From Peribacillus simplex (GTDB lineage: Bacteria; Bacillota; Bacilli; Bacillales; DSM-1321), in the NCBI RefSeq assembly GCF_900156045.1, contig NZ_FTMX01000001.1, forward strand, positions 558,001 to 622,000: a DNA stretch of 64,000 nt, given 5' to 3'. How positions within the stretch are numbered: position 1 is the stretch's first letter; each line of letters starts with the position of its first letter. Both the position numbers and the translations under genes were made by a program. The notes beneath the pieces were generated by a model. It was not told the DNA's origin, searched no databases, and saw only the letters and a program-made list of their open reading frames with translations. This document shows, piece by piece, positions 42,362-51,690 of the stretch.

Positions 42362-42553
42362 TTAAATCCAGTCGAAATACAAAGACATGGCCAGGAAAAT
42401 AAAGGCGATTAGCAGGAGCATATCGAAGAAAGTCGGGAAAATCAGCGTACGTAATCCTTGGAACACGATAAAGGGGACGATGAACTGCTGGCAGACACCG
42501 CGGATTTTCTTCACCCAAGGCGGTAAAGTATAGGGAGTATATCTACGCTTCAT
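42362..42553 (-). CDS. Small membrane protein of unknown function (63 aa)
   Basis: The minus strand has AAGGAAGGT before the ATG. The peptide has a basic N-terminus (MKRRYTPYTLPPWVKKIRG), then hydrophobic stretches of about 20 residues from FIVPFIVFQGLRTLIFPTFF and MLLLIAFIFLAMSLYFDWI. It reads as a one- or two-pass membrane protein. I do not recognise a named family. It lies convergent to ysxE and divergent from the valS leader. Confidence 0.65.
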   Translation of the reverse strand: MKRRYTPYTLPPWVKKIRGVCQQFIVPFIVFQGLRTLIFPTFFDMLLLIAFIFLAMSLYFDWI

Positions 42554-42711
42554 ATTATTACCTTCCTTTTTAGGACTTCTTATATTCTATGGGTGGGCAG
42601 TGGAAAAGGTGAAACAGCCGTCACATTCACTGTTCCAGGAGGATAAAATAAAGAAAATGAACTTGAAAGTATCAAATGGGATGGTTGCTGAGAAAGAAAG
42701 CGAAAAGATGA

Positions 42712-42741
42712 TTGACTGGAGCCCCATGTTTTTTGTACTAT
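42712..42741 (+). promoter_or_regulatory. Promoter of the valS leader
   Basis: TTGACT and TACTAT with an 18-base spacer precede the T-box leader. Several overlapping TATA-like -10 alternatives follow. Confidence 0.5.
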
Positions 42742-42779
42742 ATACTATATGCATTCAATGATTTTACATATGAATATAA

Positions 42780-43027
42780 ATCAATGCAAAGACCGGAAAT
42801 AGTAAGATGAAATGCACTTTTCAGAGAGGGAACCAAATTGGTGCGAGGTTTCCAGGCAGCAGCATCCGAAGTCGTCCGCGAGCAGTCTTCGTGAACCACT
42901 TAGTAGCGAAGGCCGGTGAAGAGCCGTTATCCGATTTGAGAGCCGAAAGAGATTTTTTTCTTTTTCGGAAAAAAGGTGGCACCGCGAACAACTTCCTTCG
43001 TCCTTTTGTGATGATGGAAGTTTTTTT
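42780..43027 (+). ncRNA. T-box leader of valS
   Basis: The T-box core AAAAAAGGTGGCACCGCG (42969-42986) is followed by a terminator, ACTTCC against GGAAGT plus T's (42991-43027). The likely specifier is GTC (Val) at 42871-42873, directly after GAA as in the ilvB leader. The variable base in TGGCACC is C, which would pair with a discriminator G, not the A expected for tRNA-Val. The 5' end is estimated. Confidence 0.87.
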
Positions 43028-43050
43028 ATGCCCAAAAAGGAGGAAATGAT

Positions 43051-45702
43051 ATGGAAGAGAACCAAATTTCTATGCCGACTAAATATGATCCGCAGACGAT
43101 AGAGAAAGGCCGCTACAAATGGTGGCTTGATGGAAAGTTTTTCGAAACGACAGGTGACGATAAAAAAGAACCATATACGATTGTCATCCCGCCGCCTAAC
43201 GTGACAGGTAAGCTTCATCTTGGCCACGCTTGGGATACGACGCTTCAAGATATATTGACTCGCATGAAGAGGATGCAAGGCTATGATGTTTTATGGTTAC
43301 CGGGCATGGACCATGCCGGTATCGCCACACAAGCGAAAGTAGAACAGAAACTTCGTGCTGAAGGTGTGAGCCGTTATGACCTTGGACGTGAAAAATTCGT
43401 CGAAGAGACATGGAAATGGAAAGAGGAGTATGCGAGCCATATCCGTGAACAATGGTCAAAGCTCGGTCTTGGACTTGATTATACACGTGAACGCTTCACT
43501 CTTGATGAAGGGCTTTCAAAAGCTGTACGCGAAGTGTTCGTTTCGCTTTATAACAAGGGCTTGATTTATCGCGGCGAATATATCATCAACTGGGATCCAT
43601 CAACGAAAACGGCGTTATCCGATATCGAGGTTATTTACAAAGATGTGCAGGGCGCATTTTACCATATGAAATATCCTTTGGTTGACGGATCAGGTGAAAT
43701 TGAAATTGCCACCACCCGTCCAGAAACGATGCTTGGCGATACTGCTGTTGCTGTACACCCTGAAGATGACCGTTATAAACACTTGATCGGCAAAATGGTC
43801 CGCTTGCCAATTACAGGCCGGGAAATCCCGATTGTCGGTGATGATTATGTCGATATGGAATTCGGTTCAGGCGCGGTCAAAATTACTCCGGCTCATGATC
43901 CGAATGACTTTGAAATCGGGAACCGTCACGATTTGGAGCGTATCCTTGTCATGCATGAAGATGGCTCGATGAATGAAAAGGCTGGTAAATATGAAGGCAT
44001 GGACCGTTTTGAATGCCGGAAACAAATCGTTAAGGACCTTCAGGAAGAAGGAGTACTTTTCAAAATCGAAGATCACCTTCACTCAGTAGGCCATTCAGAG
44101 AGAAGCGGGGCTGTTGTTGAACCATATCTTTCGACTCAATGGTTCGTTAAAATGCAGCCGTTGGCAGATGCATCCGTTGAACTTCAAAAAGGAACCGATG
44201 AGGAAAAAGTTCATTTCGTACCGGACCGTTTCGAAAAAACGTACCTGCATTGGATGGAAAATATCCGCGACTGGTGCATTTCCCGTCAGCTTTGGTGGGG
44301 TCACCGCATTCCTGCATGGTACCATAAAGAAACAGGTGAAGTGTATGTAGGTCACGAAGAGCCTGCGGACGCTGAAAACTGGGAACAAGATACAGATGTT
44401 CTGGATACATGGTTCAGCTCGGCATTATGGCCGTTCTCGACTATGGGCTGGCCTGACAAGGACAGTGTCGATTTCCAACGCTACTATCCAACCGGGGCAC
44501 TTGTGACAGGCTATGATATCATTTTCTTCTGGGTATCTCGGATGATTTTCCAAGCGCTTGAGTTCACGGGCGAACGTCCATTTGAAGATGTGCTGATCCA
44601 CGGACTTGTTCGTGACGAACAGGGGCGCAAGATGAGTAAATCGCTTGGCAATGGTGTCGATCCGATGGATGTAATCGATCAATACGGTGCCGATTCCCTG
44701 CGCTACTTCTTATCCACGGGCAGCTCGCCAGGCCAGGACCTTCGTTATAGCACGGAAAAAGTGGAAGCGGTTTGGAACTTCTCCAATAAGATTTGGAACG
44801 CATCCCGTTTTGCCCTGATGAACATGAATGGCATGACATATGACGAAATCGATTTAAGCGGTGAGAAGTCCGTAGCCGATAAATGGATCTTGACGCGTTT
44901 GAATGAAACGATCTCAAACGTAACCAGACTTGCGGACCGTTATGAGTTTGGTGAAGTGGGCCGTGTGCTTTACAACTTCATTTGGGATGATTTCTGTGAC
45001 TGGTATATTGAAATGGCGAAGCTTCCGCTATATGGCGAAGACGAAGCAGCTAAGAAAACGACGCGCTCGATCTTGGCTTATGTACTGGATAACACGATGA
45101 GATTGCTACACCCGTTCATGCCATTCATCACCGAAGAAATCTGGCAGAACCTACCGCATCAAGGTGAGTCCATCACTGTTGCCGCTTGGCCGGAAGTGAA
45201 TGAAGGGTTGACGGATACAGCTGCAGCCGAGGAAATGAAGCTGCTGGTTGAAATCATCCGCTCTGTCCGTAATATCCGTGCTGAGGTGAACACACCGCTA
45301 AGCAAAAAAATCAATTTGATCTTAAAAGCGAAAGATGAGTCCATCTTAGGGACATTACAGAAAAACAGCAGCTATATCGAGCGTTTCTGTAATCCTGAAC
45401 AATTGACGATCGGAATCGAAGTCGAAGAACCTGCTCAAGCCATGACAGCTGTCGTAACTGGCGTAGAGCTGATCCTTCCGCTTACAGGACTGATCAATAT
45501 TGATGAAGAAGTGAAACGTCTTGAAAAAGAACTCGACAAACTTAATAAAGAAGTTGAGCGCGTACAGAAAAAATTGGGCAACGAGGGCTTCGTTAAAAAG
45601 GCGCCGGCAAGCGTCATCGAAGAAGAACGTGCCAAGGAAAAAGACTATAGCGAAAAACGCGACTCTGTAATCCACAGGATCAGCGAATTGAAACAACTGT
45701 AA
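43051..45702 (+). CDS. valS: Valyl-tRNA synthetase
   Basis: The 883-residue class I synthetase has the HIGH-type motif [17 protein letters not shown] near residue 50. The editing domain includes [20 protein letters not shown]. The second motif is [16 protein letters not shown] near residue 528. The anticodon domain and the C-terminal coiled coil ([20 protein letters not shown]) follow. AAGGAGGAAAT precedes the ATG. Control by the T-box is expected. In B. subtilis folC follows directly; here two minus-strand genes intervene. Confidence 0.98.
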   Translation: MEENQISMPTKYDPQTIEKGRYKWWLDGKFFETTGDDKKEPYTIVIPPPNVTGKLHLGHAWDTTLQDILTRMKRMQGYDVLWLPGMDHAGIATQAKVEQKLRAEGVSRYDLGREKFVEETWKWKEEYASHIREQWSKLGLGLDYTRERFTLDEGLSKAVREVFVSLYNKGLIYRGEYIINWDPSTKTALSDIEVIYKDVQGAFYHMKYPLVDGSGEIEIATTRPETMLGDTAVAVHPEDDRYKHLIGKMVRLPITGREIPIVGDDYVDMEFGSGAVKITPAHDPNDFEIGNRHDLERILVMHEDGSMNEKAGKYEGMDRFECRKQIVKDLQEEGVLFKIEDHLHSVGHSERSGAVVEPYLSTQWFVKMQPLADASVELQKGTDEEKVHFVPDRFEKTYLHWMENIRDWCISRQLWWGHRIPAWYHKETGEVYVGHEEPADAENWEQDTDVLDTWFSSALWPFSTMGWPDKDSVDFQRYYPTGALVTGYDIIFFWVSRMIFQALEFTGERPFEDVLIHGLVRDEQGRKMSKSLGNGVDPMDVIDQYGADSLRYFLSTGSSPGQDLRYSTEKVEAVWNFSNKIWNASRFALMNMNGMTYDEIDLSGEKSVADKWILTRLNETISNVTRLADRYEFGEVGRVLYNFIWDDFCDWYIEMAKLPLYGEDEAAKKTTRSILAYVLDNTMRLLHPFMPFITEEIWQNLPHQGESITVAAWPEVNEGLTDTAAAEEMKLLVEIIRSVRNIRAEVNTPLSKKINLILKAKDESILGTLQKNSSYIERFCNPEQLTIGIEVEEPAQAMTAVVTGVELILPLTGLINIDEEVKRLEKELDKLNKEVERVQKKLGNEGFVKKAPASVIEEERAKEKDYSEKRDSVIHRISELKQL

Positions 45703-45706
45703 AACA

Positions 45707-45743
45707 AAAGGATGAACCAGCTTGAAGCCGGTTCATCCTTTTT
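45707..45743. terminator. Terminator after valS, likely bidirectional
   Basis: AAAGGATGAACC pairs with GGTTCATCCTTT around AGCTTGAAGCC. T's follow on the + strand and on the minus strand. Confidence 0.9.
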
Positions 45744-45775
45744 GTGTTTAAACGCTATTTAAGAAAAATATTCCG

Positions 45776-46618
45776 TTAGGACGATATTCTTTCTTTTATG
45801 AATGTAAGGTACTCTTGCACGATATTCATATCACTTAGTGCACTTAATGTCCGGCTGCCGACGACATCCTCGATTTCGTTGAGCATGAGGTTGCCATCTT
45901 CCGCAAATATGAAATCGATACCGACCAGGCCAAAATCAAACGACCTCATAACTCTTTCAACAAGGGCTAATTCAGAAGCAGTCAGCTCATATAGAGAAGC
46001 CGATCCGCCCAGCGTATAATTTGCCTTGAAACTGGAAGCGGATTCCCTAAGTACAGCAGCCTTCACTTTTTTCCCAACCACAAAGACGCGGATATCCCTT
46101 CCGAACAAGCCAGGTTTTTGGACTATCCAGTTTCCATCATTCAGTTCGGCAAGATCATCGGCATGCTCGATTAAATATACTTGTTTCCCGCCGCGGCCAC
46201 GTGTTTCTTTAGCGATGAAAGGGAACTCCATGTCATCGGCACTCGGCCTTCCGTTACAATATACGGTATCGGCCATTGGAATCCCGAGCGAGGACAAATA
46301 TTGATGCGTCTTTGCTTTGTCGTTCGCGATTTCCGATACGAAGGAGGAGTTAAAGCAAGCGATCCCCAGTTGCTCAAGTTGCTTAGTGAAAAAAGGGTCG
46401 ATGGTCCGGACGATAGCAAAGTCCGGCAATGAAATTGGCTGTGTCCCATGTTCCACGTACAACTCGTTGAAACGATGACCGATCCTAATGTCTTCCCGAA
46501 AGTGAAAGTGTAAGTCAAGATCAAGCTTACTTGCTTCTTCAAGCATCCAATCTATGTATCCCTTATTTTTCAAGGCATCCTCACGGTTATAAATCAACCA
46601 GCCTGCTTGTTTTTTCAT
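45776..46618 (-). CDS. ATP-grasp ligase-like protein, second of a pair (RimK/YheC-D type)
   Basis: The 280-residue protein has a pre-ATP-grasp domain (GWLIYNREDALKNKGYIDWM), the ATP-binding core (FPFIAKETRGRGGKQVYLI), GRDIRVFVVGKKVKAAVLRE, and a C-terminal metal site region GLVGIDFIFAEDGNLMLNEI. Where ATP-grasp enzymes usually have E-x-N it reads NEIEDVVGSRTL, a divergent metal site. ATP-grasp enzymes join a carboxylate to an amine with ATP; I cannot name the substrate. AAGGAAGTG supports the ATG at 46618, 32 bases inside the preceding gene. Confidence 0.82.
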   Translation of the reverse strand: MKKQAGWLIYNREDALKNKGYIDWMLEEASKLDLDLHFHFREDIRIGHRFNELYVEHGTQPISLPDFAIVRTIDPFFTKQLEQLGIACFNSSFVSEIANDKAKTHQYLSSLGIPMADTVYCNGRPSADDMEFPFIAKETRGRGGKQVYLIEHADDLAELNDGNWIVQKPGLFGRDIRVFVVGKKVKAAVLRESASSFKANYTLGGSASLYELTASELALVERVMRSFDFGLVGIDFIFAEDGNLMLNEIEDVVGSRTLSALSDMNIVQEYLTFIKERISS

Positions 46619-47528
46619 CAGATGCACTTCCTTTTCCTAATTCTTTCAAGATATAATCGAACATGCTATCAGCGATGTTGATGCCTGTACATTCATAAAT
46701 ATTCAGTAAATGCGAATTCGAATTCACTTCGCACAAAAGCGGACCTTCTTCACCGAACAACAAATCGACGCCAGCGAAGTCAGCACCCAGAATTTGTGCA
46801 CATCGGATGGCAAGTTGTGCTTCTTCACTGGTGGGTATATAGGATGCAGCCTTCCCCCCGGCAGTCATATTAGCTCTGAAGTCCTGCTCGGAATGGCGTT
46901 GCATTGCTGCTATGACTTGATTGCCCACGACATTCACTCGAATATCCCGACCTTTACTGTGCTCGATGAATTCCTGGAGTATAAATGGTTTGTGGCCAAG
47001 ATTACGGATCGTCTTTAGTAACTCATCCTCTGTTTGGATTAAATATACTTGCTCCCCAAAAGAACCGTATGCTTCCTTAACGACAAGGGGATACCCAAGT
47101 TCAATGCCGATTTGTATGAAAGCATCCATATTGACCCTCTCAATCCCTTCGTACGTAAAAGGGGGAAATATGGTTTTTGGCATCGGTATGCCATGCCCCG
47201 TCAATGCTTGATGTGTTTTTGCTTTGCTGTCGCAAATATCGATTGCTGTACTGCTGTTATATACGGGGATGCCGAGCAATTCCAAATGGCGCGCCAAATG
47301 AATGTCCTTATCCATGAACAGGACAAAATCAGGCAGCCTATCCAAGGCTCCTTTAAGCAGTGGCACTCCTTTTTCGATAATCGGAATGAGATCTGAATTG
47401 CGGATAAGGGCTGCCATGATACCTTTCCTTTCAGCCGCCTCTTTAATGAACAAAGCCAAACTGGAAAACTTATCATGCTGTAAATAGCCATTAACGACAA
47501 TCCAACAGTGGAAATCTGAAGGTTTCAT
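46587..47528 (-). CDS. ATP-grasp ligase, first of a pair (RimK type)
   Basis: This 313-residue protein keeps all hallmarks of RimK-type ligases. KAKTHQALTGHGIPMPKT opens the ATP domain, YPLVVKEAYGSFGEQVYLI is the phosphate-binding strand and loop, and FILQEFIEHSKGRDIRVNVV follows. NMTAGGKAASY and GVDLLFGEEGPLLCEVNSNS hold the metal-binding E-x-N. RimK relatives add glutamate or other amino acids to peptides, proteins or cofactors. It overlaps the second ligase gene and is transcribed away from folC, 98 bases apart. The two proteins share the same layout and probably arose by duplication. Confidence 0.85.
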   Translation of the reverse strand: MKPSDFHCWIVVNGYLQHDKFSSLALFIKEAAERKGIMAALIRNSDLIPIIEKGVPLLKGALDRLPDFVLFMDKDIHLARHLELLGIPVYNSSTAIDICDSKAKTHQALTGHGIPMPKTIFPPFTYEGIERVNMDAFIQIGIELGYPLVVKEAYGSFGEQVYLIQTEDELLKTIRNLGHKPFILQEFIEHSKGRDIRVNVVGNQVIAAMQRHSEQDFRANMTAGGKAASYIPTSEEAQLAIRCAQILGADFAGVDLLFGEEGPLLCEVNSNSHLLNIYECTGINIADSMFDYILKELGKGSASDEKTSRLVDL

Positions 47529-47626
47529 GGTAAAACACTACCTTTCATCTAGGTTAATCGTTCATATATTGATAAAATAATCTTAACGCATAAGAGCGGT
47601 ATAAAGAAAGAGGAGGCTCAACGATA

Positions 47627-48916
47627 ATGGTTACAACCATAAAAGAAATCAATCATTTTTTTGAACGGCGCCAAGTTCAATTGGGCATGAATTTCGGCCT
47701 ATCACGGATGGAAACATTGCTAACTGAATTAGGTGACCCCCACAAGGCGCTAAAGTATATTCACATTGCAGGATCCAACGGGAAAGGATCAACACTGCAA
47801 TATATTAAAGAAATCCTGCTTGCCCAAGGCACTCGGGTCGCTTCCTTCACTTCGCCTTACTTAATACGGATGAATGAGCAGCTGAAGATAAATGAGGATG
47901 AAATCAGTGATAAGGATTTTATCGCTGTCTTCCGGGAGCTTTGGCCGATCATCCAAGAGATGGACAGTAAGGGGAATGGTCCCACTCAGTTCGAAATTTT
48001 GACTGCGATGGCATTCTCTTATTTTAGCAAAAAGGAAGTGGATTTGGTTTTGATGGAAACCGGTTTGGGAGGCAGGCTCGATACAACGAATGTCATCCAG
48101 CCGTTCCTTTCGATCATTACCTCGATTTCTTTGGAACATACGAACATCCTGGGAAACACACTTGGGGAAATTGCTTTTGAGAAGGCGGGCATCATTAAAA
48201 GCGGGGCACCGATCATCAGCGGAGTCACAGCCAGGGAACCGGCAAAAGTAATTGAAGAAAAAGCGTCGTCATTAGGCGTACCTTATTACCAATTAGGCAA
48301 AGACTTTCATGTAGGCAAAATAAAGCAAAGTGAACGAGGGCAAAGTTTCTCATTTTCGCTTGCAGACAGGTCCATCGAAAATGTGGAAATGCGGATGTTA
48401 GGGCGTCATCAAATGGAGAATGCGGCACTGGCCATTGCTGCTGTCACATTAGGAATGGAAAATATCGATGAAAAAAGCGTACTTAAAGGAATAGGGGAAG
48501 CGAAATGGGATGGCCGCTTTGAAAAAATATCGGATGAGCCTTTGGTGATCATTGATGGTGCACATAATCCTGCTGGCATCGACGTACTGAAGGACACGCT
48601 AAAAGTGCATTACCCCGACTATAAGTACCGATTTGTATTCAGTTCATTTAAAGATAAAAATTATTCCGAGATGCTTCATGGACTGGAAACGGAAGCGATG
48701 GAAATCATCATTACCGAATTCGACCATGAACGGGCGGCGGATGCGAAAACGCTTTATGAAAAGTGCAGTCATCCAAATAAAAGTATAAACAGGGATTGGC
48801 AGGCGGCAATAACGGAAGGCAGAAGGAAAACAGGGGAAAAAGAGATCCTTGTCATCACAGGGTCCCTTCATTTCCTTTCGCTTGTAAGGGAGTTCCTAAA
48901 CAGAGAAGATACCTAA
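47627..48916 (+). CDS. folC: Folylpolyglutamate synthase / dihydrofolate synthase
   Basis: Adds glutamates to folates. The 429-residue Mur-ligase-type enzyme shows the P-loop HIAGSNGKGSTLQYI, the active-site segment TSPYLIRMNEQLKINEDEIS, LMETGLGGRLDTTNVI and IIDGAHNPAGIDVL. GAGGAGG precedes the ATG. It is separated from valS by the inverted ATP-grasp pair and is followed by a 450-base gap. Confidence 0.95.
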   Translation: MVTTIKEINHFFERRQVQLGMNFGLSRMETLLTELGDPHKALKYIHIAGSNGKGSTLQYIKEILLAQGTRVASFTSPYLIRMNEQLKINEDEISDKDFIAVFRELWPIIQEMDSKGNGPTQFEILTAMAFSYFSKKEVDLVLMETGLGGRLDTTNVIQPFLSIITSISLEHTNILGNTLGEIAFEKAGIIKSGAPIISGVTAREPAKVIEEKASSLGVPYYQLGKDFHVGKIKQSERGQSFSFSLADRSIENVEMRMLGRHQMENAALAIAAVTLGMENIDEKSVLKGIGEAKWDGRFEKISDEPLVIIDGAHNPAGIDVLKDTLKVHYPDYKYRFVFSSFKDKNYSEMLHGLETEAMEIIITEFDHERAADAKTLYEKCSHPNKSINRDWQAAITEGRRKTGEKEILVITGSLHFLSLVREFLNREDT

Positions 48917-49369
48917 AGGGATGTGCCTTTACCGGCGAACTAATTATCTTTCCCGAAGGTTGAGAAATGAGGCATTTGAAAGTGAAGTCAATGGCAGCCT
49001 CAATTTTACGAACCAAATGGTTCGTGGGCACCAGTTGAACTAAAGTAATCATTTATAGTTGATCACACTGAATAGAATCATATTTAGAAAGCATCCTCAT
49101 CACCTAAAGCTTTATTAATTCTATTTAAAAACAATTTAGGCAAAAGGGTACTATCTATATTTTCATCGAGTTTGTCTGCAGTCTGGGAAAAGGATCTTTT
49201 CAAAGGTCCTTTTCTCTTGTTAACAGAGTCTCTTGAAAAGAAAAAACTCTAATAGAGTGATTGATAACAAATCACCAAGTATATTTGTTAAAATATGTTT
49301 ATATATTGTTTCCATATGACTGATGAATAGTAGGATCTACTTCATTAAATAACGGGAGGAATGATAATC
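48917..49369 (+). other. 450-base gap between folC and the comC leader, with one hairpin
   Basis: At 49187-49214 GAAAAGGATC pairs with GGTCCTTTTC (ten pairs, one U-G); its T's lie in the stem, so it is at best a weak terminator. I looked for ComK half-sites (AAAA-N5-TTTT) before comC and saw only a weak candidate near AAAATATGTTTAT. No gene is evident. Confidence 0.4.
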
Positions 49370-49465
49370 ATGAAGAACCGAAGTGATTATTACATAGCGG
49401 AAGGGACTTTTATAGTAGGGTTTCAAAGAGAGGCAATCGAATCCTCATGCACTTTGTATAAATGA
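49370..49465 (+). CDS. 31-codon ORF coupled to comC
   Basis: GGGAGGA at 49354-49360 lies nine bases before ATG. The frame encodes 31 residues (starting MKNRSDYYIAEGTFIVGFQR) and stops at TGA 49463-49465, which overlaps the comC ATG (ATGA). comC has no ribosome binding site of its own. The layout suggests a translated leader that delivers ribosomes to comC. Whether the peptide does anything else is unknown. Confidence 0.5.
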   Translation: MKNRSDYYIAEGTFIVGFQREAIESSCTLYK

Positions 49466-50214
49466 TGGTTATCCATATCTATCTCTTCGTTTTGGGCTTG
49501 ATTTTAGGCTCATTCTTCAACGTTGTCGGTTTAAGTGTTCCAGCCAGTCAATCATTTGCGTATCGTCGCTCCGCCTGCCCTTCTTGCGGGCGTACATTGA
49601 CATTCATCGAGTTGATACCGGTAATTTCTTATATGTTGCAAGAAGGGAAATGCCGTGGCTGTAAAACAAGGATTTCACCCCTTTATCCGGCAGTGGAAAT
49701 GCTGACCGGTGTTTTGTTTACCTCTGCTCCCATATTCCTTGGCTGGTCGAACGAACTCTTGATTGGCTGGACATTGATTTCATTATTTATGATCATCTTC
49801 GTGACTGATGTTGCCTATATGCTCATACCTGATAAAATACTGCTTTTCTTTACGGTGATTTTTATCGTTCTAAGAGTCTCATTTCCGCTGTCGCCCTGGT
49901 GGGATTCAATTGTCGGGGCAGCGGTTGGCTTTAGCCTGCTGTTATTGATCGCTGTCGTGAGTAAGGGTGGCATGGGTGGCGGTGATATCAAGCTATTTGC
50001 AGTGATTGGCTTTGTATTGGGAATGAAGATGGTGCTATTATCGTTTCTTTTTGCGTCCTTTTATGGGGCATTCCTTGGCATCATCGGATTGCTGACCGGA
50101 ATCCTAAAAAAGAAAACGCTTATTCCTTTCGGACCGTATATCGTTTTTGGGACATTGACTGCTTATTTTTGGGGCGATGCCCTTTTACATTGGTATGTAA
50201 CTTTTTTAAGATGA
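49462..50214 (+). CDS. comC: Prepilin peptidase ComC (type IV prepilin leader peptidase and N-methylase)
   Basis: Processes the ComG pseudopilins needed for DNA uptake. The 250-residue membrane protein has the N-terminal GSFFNVVGLSVP. Two CxxC pairs are visible, in ACPSCGRTL and KCRGCKTRISP. The two catalytic aspartates are in FVTDVAYMLIPD and GGGDIKLFAVIGF. A stop codon lies directly before the ATG at 49462, so no longer start exists. The next ATG (49465) is equally possible. Confidence 0.93.
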   Translation: MMVIHIYLFVLGLILGSFFNVVGLSVPASQSFAYRRSACPSCGRTLTFIELIPVISYMLQEGKCRGCKTRISPLYPAVEMLTGVLFTSAPIFLGWSNELLIGWTLISLFMIIFVTDVAYMLIPDKILLFFTVIFIVLRVSFPLSPWWDSIVGAAVGFSLLLLIAVVSKGGMGGGDIKLFAVIGFVLGMKMVLLSFLFASFYGAFLGIIGLLTGILKKKTLIPFGPYIVFGTLTAYFWGDALLHWYVTFLR

Positions 50215-50428
50215 GCTTAAAGGGCCATCTTTATTGCAAGAGGAATTTGTCAAAAATCACCTGAACAATAGCGAAGTAGGGAACTATCCCCAAATCGCTG
50301 CAAGTGAAGATGACTTGAAAAAGGAATGTATGTAATTGGTGAGAGGCGATATTGAATGGTTCATGAACCAGAAGTACCAGTACCTGGAAAACCCGTTTGG
50401 TTACCCATATATGAATAGGGAAATTTGA
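50210..50428 (+). pseudogene. Possible decayed ORF between comC and spoIIB
   Basis: A frame open from 50210 reads LLQEEFVKNHLNNSEVGNYP ... SEDDLKKECM, stops at TAA 50333-50335, and continues in the same frame as DIEWFMNQKYQYLENPFGYP ... NREI to TGA 50426-50428. Both halves look protein-like in composition. No family was recognised. It could be one gene with a nonsense mutation, two tiny ORFs, or chance. Confidence 0.25.
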
Positions 50429-50439
50429 CGAAACCTATT

Positions 50440-50475
50440 AATAACAAGACGACAAAAGTCTTGTTATTTTTTTTT
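50440..50475 (+). terminator. Terminator before spoIIB
   Basis: AATAACAAGAC pairs perfectly with GTCTTGTTATT, then a run of T. Confidence 0.92.
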
Positions 50476-50522
50476 ACCTCTATGTTAGGATGAAAAAAAT
50501 GATCTGGAGGGGAGGAAAAAAA

Positions 50523-51497
50523 TTGGGCAAGCCGGAACAAAGCAAGGGTGTAACGATTAAAATAAATGGGGAAGAAAAAGTATTTCCAGATAAAAAGATT
50601 GAAAGTCAAGAGGCTGCGAGTAAGGAGCAGGAACAGGAACACACAGATGAGAGTTTCGAATGGATACTCCCTGAGGATTCAAATGAAAACAAAATCGTAT
50701 TGGTCCCCTCACCGCCAAAGAAGAAAATGCCGAAGTTCATCGGTTTTGGCACCAGTTCGCTGAAAAGCTCGGATAATAGACCAATCAAGACATTCTTGAT
50801 CGCTGTCATTTGTGCCGTTTTTTTTGGGTCGATTCTCGGCTTGATCGCCGTTAAAACGATTACAAAGGAAAAAGCAGAAGTATCTTCGGTCGAAGCCCCG
50901 ATTCCAACGGAAGCTACTGTTGAGGATAAAAAAGCGGCAGTGACTGAACCAGGAAACCAGCTGAAGACATACCTTGTACAGGGAGGGGTGTTCAGCAGCG
51001 AGGATGCAGCAAGGCAAATACAAAAGAATATCATTGAAAAGCAGGTTCCTGCTGAAATTTTCAAAATGGAAGACAGCTATTATCTATTCTTGGGATCGGC
51101 AGAGAGTCTAGCTGCAAGTAAGGAACTGGCCTTGTTCTTGAAGTCCTATGATGTGGACGTATATTGGAAGGAAATCAATTTTGAAGCGGCTGGGACAAGC
51201 CAGGAAGATGAGAAAACCCTCGATAAGATGAAGGCGGTATATGCTTCGTTGGCAGAAACATCCGCAACAAAGCTTCGTGGAAAGGAAGGGACGGTAAACG
51301 AAGAAACCCTGAAAAAAAACATGGATGAACTGAAGGCGGTGAAATTATCGCCGGAGTTTTCGAAAATGAACGATGACCTGACTGCTGCCGCAAAGTCGAT
51401 TGACGAATATGGGACTTCCAAAAATGAAGAAAAACTATTCCAGGCTCAAGAAAGTCTGCTTGATTTTTTATTGAATTTCCAAAACATATCGAGTTAA
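50523..51497 (+). CDS. spoIIB: Sporulation protein SpoIIB
   Basis: The 324-residue protein has a cytoplasmic N-terminus beginning with VTIKINGEEKVFPDKKI, one membrane segment (TFLIAVICAVFFGSILGLIA, about residues 88-108), and a C-terminal SPOR domain (YLVQGGVFSSEDAARQIQ ... YLFLGSAES). SPOR domains bind denuded glycan at septa. In B. subtilis SpoIIB speeds septal peptidoglycan thinning at the start of engulfment. I chose TTG at 50523 because GGGGAGG lies eight bases before it; the frame is open to an ATG at 50490. Confidence 0.88.
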   Translation: MGKPEQSKGVTIKINGEEKVFPDKKIESQEAASKEQEQEHTDESFEWILPEDSNENKIVLVPSPPKKKMPKFIGFGTSSLKSSDNRPIKTFLIAVICAVFFGSILGLIAVKTITKEKAEVSSVEAPIPTEATVEDKKAAVTEPGNQLKTYLVQGGVFSSEDAARQIQKNIIEKQVPAEIFKMEDSYYLFLGSAESLAASKELALFLKSYDVDVYWKEINFEAAGTSQEDEKTLDKMKAVYASLAETSATKLRGKEGTVNEETLKKNMDELKAVKLSPEFSKMNDDLTAAAKSIDEYGTSKNEEKLFQAQESLLDFLLNFQNISS

Positions 51498-51690
51498 GTT
51501 AAGAAAAAAAGGGGGGCTGCCTAATGGGACAAGCTCCCCAATATGAAATCATCTGTGACACCTTTTTTATTTTCCGGGAAATACTTACAGGCATTTGTCG
51601 ATTCTTAGTAAACAATAATTGTGGATTGCACCATAATTTGATAGGATAGATATTGTATCTCCCTATGTAAAGAAAGGTGACTTTTATATT

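Noticed and set aside
42781..43278. Open frames on both strands before valS
   Set aside because: They cover the valS T-box and the 5' end of valS and have no translation signals.
49300..49320. ComK box before comC
   Set aside because: Only one imperfect half-site (AAAATATGTTTAT); the pair of AT-boxes needed for ComK is not visible.
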